Source: Solea solea
Lineage: Eukaryota; Chordata; Actinopteri; Pleuronectiformes; Soleidae
DNA length: 64,000 nt
Assembly: GCF_958295425.1 (NCBI RefSeq)
Contig: NC_081154.1
Span: 18,103,364 to 18,167,363, forward strand
Direction of reading: 5' to 3'
In this document: positions 11,901-23,900 of the stretch, in pieces
Layout: every line of letters starts with the position of its first letter
Position numbering within the stretch: position 1 is the stretch's first letter
The notes under the pieces: model-generated
Told to the model about the DNA's origin: nothing
The model's input: only the letters and a program-made list of their open reading frames with translations
Databases searched by the model: none
Made by a program: the position numbers and the translations under genes

Positions 11901-14900
11901 ACAGACCATCATGAGTGTACATCATAACACACGTCTTTGCCACCACTAGACTTCTTCAATAATGAAAGACCAAAAGCAGCAGCTGTTTGCATTAACTGAG
12001 AGTAAAAGAGAAGAGCAACACCAGAATAACAGGAGCACACACACAAGAATTCGACATAATAATATGACGGTGATGTCACTCGTTGTTTTTCTCTGACGAC
12101 ATAGAAGTGGAAATATGTCCTTCTTTAGTTCAGGTGAGATAATCTACAGAACTTCTGCTGCCCCTTTTCATCGGGGTCATCGAGTGATTATCAGGTTTCG
12201 TTGATCTTGCAGCTCCCCACCCCTCTGCTAACCAGTTACAATAACCATTTATCTTGTCTAACAGCTGACTATCCAGAGCTTTATTTGCTTTATGTTGCTG
12301 TGTTCTTCAACTCTCACGATGTCAAATGAATCACTTCCTGTGTGCAGCAATGGATTGTCATAAGACCAGTGGAGTTGCAAGGCTTTTTCAGCAGTGTGTG
12401 AACTCTGTTTGATGATGAGCGGCAGAACTCAAACTGTAGTGGGTGGATTTTAAATAACATTTTTGGGACGGAATCTGAACACAGTTTGTCTAATCAATTA
12501 TCGATCTTATACGATTATGTGAAAGTATTGACACTAAGGGAAACTGAGTGGCCTTGGTGGATGTGTGCGCCCCTTAAATGTGTTCTCTTGTAGAAGACGT
12601 GATTAAGATATCATACTCATATTGTAAGTGAAGCTCATCGATGTCAGAGTTCAGTCCACTCAGGTGGGAGCGCTGGGACTTCTCCATTTTCTCCTTTTGT
12701 GCATTTTTCATAGCTTCAATAGCTGCAGTAAAGACAGATAAGCAATATTATGATAGTATTATTATTATTATTATTATTATGACGCCTATATAGGGCTGGG
12801 TTATAAATATTTTTTTCCTGATTCAAATTGTTTTTGTTTGGAAGATCCAATATCGACTATATATATCGAGATTGATCTTTTCACCTGTTTCTGAACAAAT
12901 CTCATGAGAAGATTGTGGTCACGTGAGACTTGACCATGATAGTCTCGCATTACCTCGATAAATGGTGTAGATCCAGAAACTTCTGATGATTGTCCGAGCA
13001 GGTGGACATTTGAGTTAGTTTGTGTCCTCAAACCACAGAAAAATGACTTTTGTTCTTCTGATGAGCAAACAAGGGCATGGATGCAGGCCAAGCTGCACTC
13101 ACAGCACCCTCTTCTGGACAAGTTGTCTATTACTTTAAAATGTTTAGGCAATGGTAGGATTTTGAATTTAAACAGGTTTAGAGTTTGAATTATCATTTAC
13201 CACTTTACTGCAGAATTGCACAGTGTGGTCATCGGGTACATTTTTCATGGACACGTTTAGAGAATTTAATACAATTTGCATTCGTTTTGTGACTCTATGT
13301 CTTTCATAGCCAAGAAAAAATGGAATGGAATGGAAAGTGAAATATCTCTAACTGAAATGAATGAAATGAAATTGAAAATTGAAATCAGGATCTCATGAAT
13401 TGAAATGATTCAGGAAAAAGAGCCCAGCCCTATGCCTGCACTATGACACTCTTATTAATACATTTCAGTACCAGCAATTGTTGCAGCAGTTTCCTCAGCC
13501 AGCAGTCTTTCTCGCTCCTCCATCAGTTTAGAAATCTCTCTCTGATGGTGCCTCTGCAGGTCTTCTATCACTCTCTGGTGTGTTTCTTCCATTGTAGCAA
13601 ACCCACGTTCACATGTGGACTACAGAGGGAAAGGGACATCATTCTGTCATCACATGGTTACATTTGTGCACATTTGTTACCGCTCTGTGCCGTGTCTAAT
13701 ACTAGTTCACCCATTGTGTCATGCAAAGTCAGTGATAGAGCCATGCAAGGTTTTAATAAACACACACAACTATGTTAAAAGCCACAGAGTAAAACAAATG
13801 AGTCTTTTTGGAGAAGCTTCTTCCCTCTTGAAAATGGGAGATGGTTTATGGTTATTGACTACTTCATTTTGCCCAAATGAAGTAGTAACATTGTGAGGAA
13901 ATTGTATTCTGTTTATTGTAAGAAAGCACTTTCCATTCAATATTTGTGGGGAACTGAAAATGCCATTCCTACACCACACTGCAAACATGGCTGAAAGTCT
14001 AATGCTAATTTACTGCAGGAAACAGAATAAGTTGTTTGGGACAAAAGCTACATTTCCACTTGGATTACAGTTTGTATGCAGGTGTTCTGAAATACCACCA
14101 TTTCCCAATTCCAAATGATCAGTAAATAATGTGTTTATGTCACTACTTATTTACTATCTCTGTCTGACACAAATAGCTGCATTAGGGTAATAGTGAAAGA
14201 GCAAAAACCTTAAGACTGTCAAAGTCTCTCTGGTCTTTCTCTCTCAGGCTGGACACATCTCCATCGAGGTGGTTGTTCTCCATTTCGAGCCGCATGAAGT
14301 TCATCTCTGTCTCCAGGTCCTGGATCCGTTCCTTCAGAAACCCTATTGAGTCCATCTTTGACACATGTTGAGACTGTAACTTTCCTATCTCTTTTCTATG
14401 ATTGTGCTGAAGCTCACAGATCCATTGCTCAATGTGCTCCTCCAGTTTTTTCACATGATGCTTGTGTCGCTTCTTCACTGTATCTACGTCTATCAGCAGA
14501 ACCTCCAACCTTCGTTGGCCATCAGCAACTATATCCATGATATCCAGCGCTGTCAAAGCTTGGTGAAGCTGCTTCAACTCTTCAGGGTGCTCCTCGTTAT
14601 GCTCCTCCAGGAGGGCCAGATGCTCCTGCTGCTGGTAGAGCCGGTTCACACGCTTGCAGATCTCACTCTTCAGTGTTTGAATCTCCATTTGTAGAGTGGT
14701 CACCATCTGTGAGAACCTCAGACGCCCCTCCTGTAAAATGGCTTCATACTTCTCTTGAATTGCACTAATATTGTGAGCATGCTGCTGAACAACAGCATCC
14801 ATGTTCTGACTTGACTGTTTGCACCGACCCAACTCTTGTTCATGTGTGGCCTGTAACCTGCATGCAGCATGGGCCACCTGAGCATGGGTACGAGCTTCAC

Positions 14901-17900
14901 GCAAACACAGAGAGCTGCTTAAATTATGATGGGGGGTCATTTTAACCTGTCCAGGATGGTTTACACCACTTTCTATCTCTTGAGCATATTTATGGAGGGT
15001 TGCTGCTTGCCTCTGAAGCTCTTTAGCAAGGTTAGCATGCGCATTTTGGAGTAGCTCAACAGAGTCATCACCAAAAGGGACAATTCGTACAGCCAAGTGT
15101 CTGCCTACAGTGTTGTCAGCCAAGTCTCGAGCTGCATCCATTTTAATCTGCTCCATGTAAGGAGCAACGTCAGGGGGATGAATGTCAGCTAACTTTTGTT
15201 TACTTGAGAAAAACCTATTTTCAACTTCCTTCCTTATATTTCTCAAATCAGGGCTTTTGGAAGCTTGAATAATTGCTCTCAGAGCCATTTCCCTTTGATA
15301 TAAGTTACTAAAAGCTTCATTTAACTCTCTTTTCAGAATGTTGAATTTCTCCTCAAAGCAAAGTTCAAGATTTTGAATGGAGTAGACAAGCTCTGCTTTC
15401 ATTAAAGTGTTAAAGATAGTGGCATCAGCATTTACACTTCTGTTTTTGGATGTAGCATCATCCGTTTCAAATATCTCCATTTCCTTCCAGAGGGCACTCT
15501 CTGGAACCTCTGAAGTTTGATTTTGGACAACTGCTGTATGCTCTTGCATCATTTGTCCTTGTTGGATGTGCAGTGATGCTTTGAACAAATCCTTTTCTAT
15601 AGCTGACAGTGAACGTAGCTGTGAAACAGCGGCATCATGAGAGCCAAGGAGAAAAGCTCTGACTTTCCTCTGACTGTTTTCCACACACGCCAAAGCATTC
15701 ATATAGTGGTTATTGGCAGCACTACTTTGTGTCGTACTACCACAACAAAACTCTTTACCTAAGTAACGGTTATTTTCTTTTGTCCTCCTGAGATCAGTCT
15801 TTGTCATGTCATCTACCCAGGAAGATCGCTGCTCCTCTAAATGATGTGTCATATTTCTTAGCCTATCCTCAGCGGCCAGCAGTCTAGATTCTAAGGCATG
15901 TATAATGGAGATAAACCTCTCCGGGTCATTAGTATGTGGCTTATTTTGTGACTCCTTATCATCTGGGGGTTCCTCTGTCTTGGGTGTACGCTCTGTGTTC
16001 GGTGATGAGGAGGGTGACGTATGAAGTCTTCCCCTCTTGCTCTGTTCTGGAGTTTGCCGTCTTTCCATGTGACGATCGGCATAGCCCAACTGCAGGGCAT
16101 TGAGAAGCTGCTCTAGCTCTGCATTATGGTCCTCTGCAACCACAAGCATGGATTGCAGATTCTTGTCATGACTACAGGGCTCAACCTTTCCTGAGAGACG
16201 TTGACTCATTTGACAGAGAAGCTCCTCCTTAGCTTGCAACTTCTGTTCCGTTTGCTCCAAGCTGTTGCTAAGAAGCGTCATTTTAATAAGTGCCTCTTTT
16301 AAGTCCCTTTCCCTGTGTTTCACCAGCCTCTCATATATATCTTTAGTCTGTCGGATCTCTTCTTCTTTTTCTCCAAGGAAGTGGCTCATTTTCTGGAACT
16401 CCAGGGTAGCTCTCTCACATGAGTGCTGCAGTGTGTCGTATTCAGCTTCTTCATTTTCCGGATATTTGCAGAGTTCATTCACCTCACAGTCTGTGTCTGC
16501 AATCTGGTTGAGAAGCTCCTGACAGCAGGAAGTGAGATGGCATTTCTCTTCTACCCTATGCATACTCTCTCTCAGTGTTTCAACCATGTCAATCTTCTGG
16601 GTCAGTTCCTTTTCTAACTTCAACATTTTCTCCCTGTATTCGTTCCCTTCTGAGTTCTGCCTAGTTCTGAGCAAAGCTCTTTCCTGATGCCCAGCTTTCA
16701 GCACTCTGTTCTCTATCTCTTTTTGTACCATGTCCGCCTGAGATAATCTTCCACATAGACTCTGTCTTTCCCCATCATGACTTCCTTGCACGCTGTGCTG
16801 CTCCTTACTCAGGCACTCTTCCTTCACAGTCTGGCTCTGTTCAGTAGCACTAGATCTAGCAGTTACGTCTTGAAGTCTCTCCTCCAACCTTTGTACCTCT
16901 CTCATGTGCCTATGGGCCTGGTTCCTCTCCAATAGGCAGGCCTCTAATTCACGTCGTCTGTCCTCATTGTCCTTTAGCTGGACACATGTGGTGGCTTCAC
17001 CTTTTTGTTCCGTTGAATGCTCCTGTTCTAACGTATTGTGCATTCGAGTCATAGCCTGTTCACTAGCCAAGATTTGAGCCATCAAAAATGTTAGTTCATG
17101 CTGCAGAGCCTGAATATCTGCCACGTGGTGGTCTACGGCATCTTGAGCATTAGTGTTGCTTCTGTTTGATCTCTGGATCTGCTGCGGAGCAAGGTCTTGC
17201 TTGTGCTTTTGGGTTTCTTGATTAAGTTTGTGCAAGTGCTGCCACTGCACTCTGTGTGATGGAGATGAAGGGGGTGTTGTCGTCTTGGAAGAGATTGATG
17301 AGACAGTTTCATTAATGACATGAACTTACTTTCCCTGCCATACATGGGAGAACCACATCTCTGAGCCTACCAGGAGGCTATCAGTCAAGTTTTTTCAACA
17401 GAAACTAAAAGGTTACTGATAATTGCAGATAATTAATGACAAAGAAAAGTTAATGTATGCAAGTCTGAAACACAAAAAGGCATGCAGATATTAAGTTTGG
17501 ACTGGACATACAGTCAAAGCACAGATATGGGAGGGAGAAGAGAAAAAAAAGGCACAGTGCAGGGCCTATTGATTGAGAGTGTTACCTTTAGCACGTGAAG
17601 TAAAATCAATGGTTTTCTCAGAAGATGTTGAACTCGATAAAAACAGTTAGTGAATTATCATGCCACAAACACTACAAACATGCTTCAAAGTGTGAGAATA
17701 AGCACCCACACCTGTTTACCGGTTTATATGGATTTGCATAATATTCAACTATCATGAGGCAGTGCACTGAATAATACATCAGGTGCTGCTGTACCACTAT
17801 GTGAATACTATGTTGTTAACCTCGTGTTACGGATGATTGTAGTACCTGTAATACATAGCCCTCTCTGGCACTCAGTTCTCTGCCAAGTGCATCTTCCAGC

Positions 17901-20900
17901 TTCTCTTTTAAAATGTTGTTCTGCTTCTGTAGTTGATCCAGCTCAGTCTGCTTCTGTCCCAACTGTACAAAGAAATATGAATCAAAGAAAGGCACAAGAC
18001 GCTCTGACAAACAAATATAATATAGTATACATGGCCACATTCAGTAAACACACCTCTTTGTCCAGCAGCACGACAAGCTCATGGGCAGGTAGTCTGGCAG
18101 AGGTTCCTAAGACTGTGGTGATGGGCACTTGCTTCTCTTCTCTCAAAGGTGTTGTCTCCACCTGATGCCATCGCTGCTCAATCTCTTCATGGACAACTGA
18201 GGGTCTGCCGTCCTTATCTTCATCAATATGATGCGAGGATGTAGGGTGGTGCGCTTCCTTCTTCCCTTGCTCTTGGATTTCAGATAAAGGTATCACGTTG
18301 TTATTCAGAGTTGATGTCACTGTCACAGTAGCAGTATTTGGCACGTTGTTTGCACTTGTGCTGTGTAGCTGGATACCCCTCCTGACATTCTCCCTTCCTG
18401 TTGTTGAAAGTGGGTGAGCAACTGATACAGAGGTTTGGAAGGAGGAGGTAGAGCCAGGAGAGGATGAGGAGGTTGTAGAGCTGAGGTCAACTGTGTCTCC
18501 TTGTGCCTTCACAGGCTTTTCTGTCTGTTCCATCTTCGAGTCAAAGCAATCATAGGTCTCAGAGCATCCCTCTAGTTTGTGCTCACAAACTGCAGTTTTA
18601 CAGAGCTCAGAGGAAAGCACAGAGGATTGGTTACCAGGTGGTTGTCTGTGGCCCTCTGGGACGAGGCTCTGCTCAACGGTCACCTGGAGACACGGCTTCA
18701 ACATCATTTGGGTTTTTATCTTCTCATCAGAGAGCGACCTAAATAAAGACAGCATATATAAAAGTCATATAGGCACACTTAACACACATAACTTGACATT
18801 GATATTTAATGGATACACTACCTTAAGCTGTTTTACATAAATATTATATATACATAAGAAAATTCATAAAACAATATTACTGACAAATCCGATCATGCAG
18901 CAACAGTTAATTTAAAGGGTAGAGCAAGATGAAATCAAATGAAAGTATTATTTATCATCATCACATACCCGCCTGTGTAAGAAACTGTGATGGGAAATGT
19001 TAATGACTGCCAACATCCAAAGGAGTTAAAACAGGACTAACTGGATATTTTTGGTAGATAATTGTGGTCATTTCACATCTGACTGAACTGTGGTGGAACC
19101 CAGGAGTTGGGTCATTGCTCATAGTATTGTAGGTAGTTTATTGATGGTTGTTAAATGCACTGGCATCACCTACCTGTGGTCATAAATGCACTCCCATTGC
19201 TCTTGTTAAGTCTCCTTGAAAAGGAAGAAAAAGCAGCATTGTAAAGGAGAGACAGATAGGAGGGTTTCCTCTACTTTGACACAGACGACTTCCTTCACTA
19301 ACCATCCGCCATCCCTGTCTTAAGTTTGTCTGTGTAGGCTGTCATTCATCCAGGTCATTGTTATCCAGATCACAGAGTTAGTAGCAACTGGACTGGATGT
19401 TTTTCTTAAAGACTTTTCATCTCTCCTCCAAGTCGCTTCTTCAGTTTATAATACTTCAAGTCCAGTTGCTTTTGACCCTATGTCTTACAAAAGAGTTCAG
19501 ACTTGACAAGAAGGATGGGAATGAAAACATCTGACCTCAGGAGACTCTTGCACTCTTCTTGACCATTGTTACAGCAACTGCCTACAATACTGATCACATC
19601 CAACCTGAGTTCCACCATAGTTCATTAATAGCTGAAGAAGCCTCTTCTACAAGAAGTGAAATATTACGAATACAACTTGAGTTCCTTGAAGGAGGGGAAT
19701 TAATATGGGATACCACACACCTGCATGGCCAGATTGAAAATATAACATAACAAAATACATTTATTTTTTTTGTTTTTTATGTTTATTTTCACTTCACAAT
19801 TTTACAAATTTGTTAAAATGTCTATAACAGAGCACTTCACCTTTGAGAAGATAACCCGCCAACCTCGTTAGACATAAATGAACAAAATTACAAGTTCAGA
19901 GGGAGGGTTGAATAGTCATCTCAGGTGAGCTAATCAACCCCCCCCCCCGACCTTGTAATTGACAACTCAACAACAACAGAGGTGATTATTCTACGACAAG
20001 GAAAGCTCAGCTTCCTCTAAAATGTTGTCAATTATATACTGTATTTACAGTACATTTCAATGCTAAACGTGCTTTACATTACATTACATTACATTACATG
20101 TCATTTAGCAGACGCTTTTATCCAAAGCGACTTACAATAAGTGCATTTAAACATTTGGGTACAAAAAAGAGCTAGAAGTAAGTAAGTGCTTTAAGTAAGC
20201 CAAACTATAAAGTGCTAGTCAAAAGTTCGATGTATAAGTAAGCGGTTTTTTTTGTTTTGTTTTTTTTCTCTCTAGAAAGCAATCACAATGTGTCACTAGT
20301 TCGTTCAGCTGTTTATCACGAATGACGGATTGCCTTGTGATTCGGCACTATACAAATAAAATCTCATTTAATTGAATAGTTTGTAAGAGGAGTAAAGGAA
20401 GTCTCTTCCTAGGAAACTTATTCAGCCTCATGTGACCACAGGTGACTTTAACACTCTAATGCTGTTAATGACCCGGAGCTCTCCAACAGCTGTGGTTGAC
20501 TCTCAATGGCATTTTCTATCACACCTTGGTGCAACTCAACAACTGTCAGTAAGACACAATGACATTGTGAGCAGTGCCCACATTTCACAGAGGTTCAAAT
20601 TCTGGGTTTCACCACAAATGTCAGAACTGAAAACACCTCTTGAAGGAGAGGTGGAACATCTTTCAAGATCTCTTTTCAGTCCAGTTACTTCTGATTCGAT
20701 GGTGTTTGGAGGTCAGCAAGTGCCTCTTAACCAGAGTTGACTGAGGTAGAAAAGTAAATCTGAAACTTCTCAGCTGTGTGACAGTACAGAGAGAAGAACT
20801 TGTGCAGTCTTGGCTAACTGCCACAGAGACAGTGAAGTCAGATGACAGTGTTTCCTGGTTACGGTTGGTCCTAATTTGGCACCAGCTGCCATGAGCTGCT

Positions 20901-23900
20901 GTTTCATCCACATCACCATGTTTTCCTCCTAGCTCCACAACCGACCAGCACATTCACACAAACACACACATGCAGGCTCTGTCAGGTAGCATATGACAAT
21001 ATTAATATTTTTGGTTGGTGTCACACATTGGGGGAGTGGCCTCAACGGTGGATCCTGGTTCAACCAAAGGCCTTTCTGTGTGGACTTTGTGCGCATTAGA
21101 GCATGGATACCCAAGTGCTGCTGATAAGTTAGTGTTAGTTAGTGTTGTCAGATTTGCTGTTTTTTTTGTCCAGAAACTGAAGTTTTGTGCCGCTCACTCT
21201 CCCTGCAACAAACCCCATAGAGAAAATAGTGATTTTAACGTCACAGCACACAGGAGTTGTTGATCCACTGCTGCCTCCATCACTTAGTCCAAATGTCTCA
21301 TTTTATCACTCCGGCGTTTGAAATCGTCCACTCAGATCGACCTCAGTGACACAAAGTGAACACACGAGGCAGCAGAGGACCAGCAGCTTCTGCGTCCCCA
21401 CAAGCTAAAAACGCTGATTTTCTCTATGGACTTTGGTGCAGGGAGAGAAACTTCCGTTTTGAGCCACAAAATGCTTTTAAAGTGCGAGATAAAGTACTAC
21501 CAGAGGAATCTCTCGTACCACTGGTGGTACACGCACCATAGGTTGAGAACCTAAGCCAGTGTATGTTTTATTGTAGAACTTTGACCTTCAAATAATGCCT
21601 CCCAGATTATGGTTGTTGTTGCCATCACGAGGCCTGGTCTAAACCGTAGTATAGCGAGTTACAGTAGTCCAACCAACACAAGGGCATGGACTACACGCTC
21701 TAGATCGGCGTGTGGTAGGTTAGGCTTGACTTTACTGAGAAGGCGTAACTGGTAAAAGCCTACTGATCCAACTTGAAGGAGCTGTCAATAATCACAGCCA
21801 GATTTCTGACTGCTTGGTGGCAGTGGTGACTCAGAGGGTCTAAAATCGAAAAATAAAACAACATAAACTTTAAAAAGTTTAGAGCCAACCACTGCTTTAC
21901 TTCCTGGAGGCAATTTACCAGGGCGTGGGTGCTATCTGTATTTGGTTTTAAAGGCAAATAGACTTGAGCATCATCAGCAAAACAGTGAAACGAAATATTG
22001 TGTTTATGAAAAATGGACCCTATGGGCAGCAAATACAAAGAAAACACCACTCCAATGGTGCTGGCAACAGATGAGCTCCGGTTTGAGCGTCAGTGACGGG
22101 TATAGGAACCAGCCAGTGAAACGCAGATGATCCATAGCGGTGCGAAAGGCCATTTTTTCTTGAACGCAGGTATGTCCTGACTTTGACCAACACACCTCCT
22201 CTCTCTGCGCACGCGTCTCCTCCGGGGCACAGTAAGATGAGTGGTGCAAAGGTGAGCTGGTATGGAAGCTAGCAGGGGCGGAGATGGTGGATATGAAGAC
22301 TGGTGACTAACACAGTGCTTCAGGAAAGCTGCATGTGAAGCCCGAATGTTTAACAAACACTGGCGATCATACACAAGCGTCCCAGAAATTCTTGAGCAGA
22401 AAACACAAATCCATACGAGAAACAGTGTGCTGAGTAGGTCAGGGAGACGGAGCGCCGTGCACAACGCAAGCGCCATCTTGCCACGTGGGATGCTCAGGGG
22501 GTAAGTGTGAGGGGGAGGGAACCAGTGTGGAGCAGGCTTAGCCACTCCCACTCTGACATGGAGTGACCTCTGTTCTGAGTGACACTCAGTGTGCATGTAT
22601 CTCTTGCTTGTTTTCAGTGACTCATGAACTGTGTCACAGTGACTGATCTGCTCTGTGATTGGTGGAGACGTTTGAGTGCGAGGAGACAAATGTGATTGGC
22701 TGAGAGGAAAGACTGAAAGAATGGAGAAGACAAATGTCCTTGTTAACAGCTGAGGACACTCTACATCGGGCAGAGGTCGGTGTGGAGGATGCCATGCTCT
22801 ACCTCCTACACCAAGCCCACTCGCATCTGGACAAGGGAAGTGGCACAGTCAGGATCCTCTTTTTGGACTTTTTCGAGTGCCTTCAACACCATTCAGCCCC
22901 TTGTACTCAGGGAAAAACTCACCAGAATGCGAGTGGACCCCTGCCTGGTTGCTTGGATTTCCAGCTACCTCACAGACAGACCACAGTACTGTATGTCAGG
23001 CTGAAGGACATCACGTCTGACACTGTGGTCAGCAACATCAGAGCTCCTCAGGGGACTGTGCCGTCTCCCATCCTCTTCACTCTTCACTGCAGACTTCTGC
23101 TACAACTCTGAAACGTGTCACATCCAGAAGTTCGCAGACGATACGGCCATCATGGGGTGTATCAGAGACAACGAAGAGGAAGAGCTATATAGGAGCATGG
23201 TGAGGAACTTTGTATTCTGGTGCCATATTAACAACCTGCAGCTCAACACCTTAAAGACCAAGGAACTGGTCATCGACTTCGGGAGGGACAGACCCAGTTC
23301 GAGACCAGGAATCAAACTGTACAACTCCTGATTGGGGGGGAGGAGGGCGAACAAAACAAGCAGTACGAACTAAACAACTGTCCATAATCACAACTCACAA
23401 AAATGTGCAATAACCACAACAAAAACTCATAGAAACATGTGCAATAAAACCTTGGGCAATATGGGGTAAATGTATGTGTGTATATATACACATGTATATG
23501 TATATGCAGGTATGTTTGTGTGTATGTATGTATACATATACATATACATATATATATATATACATATATATGTATACATATATTGTATGCATAGTGTATT
23601 TTTATCTTATATCTATATTTTATTTTACTATATTATGTTATTCTATATTTTATGGTGTTTGGTACCTGGGGTGTTTTTCTTTCCTGTCTCCTGTAAAGTG
23701 TGACTCCAATTTTAACAGTGTTGTGTGTGGATGTGGGAGCTTTTAATTTCCCAGAGGCTCGACGAGCCTTGTTAGTGAGGAACCTGCTGATTGGTGGAAA
23801 AACAGCTGTCGTGTGATTGTACACACACACACACACACACACACAGGGAGTGTTACTAATGGCGCATTTCCACCGGCTCTACTCGCCTCGCCAAGTACAG

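Noticed and set aside
14182..17250. Giant coiled-coil frame as an independent gene
   Set aside because: No start codon or promoter at its 5' end, and both borders are splice sites in phase with mprip exons.
18503..18840. Plus-strand frames opposite mprip exon 13
   Set aside because: They overlap a well-supported exon on the other strand and lack exon-like borders.
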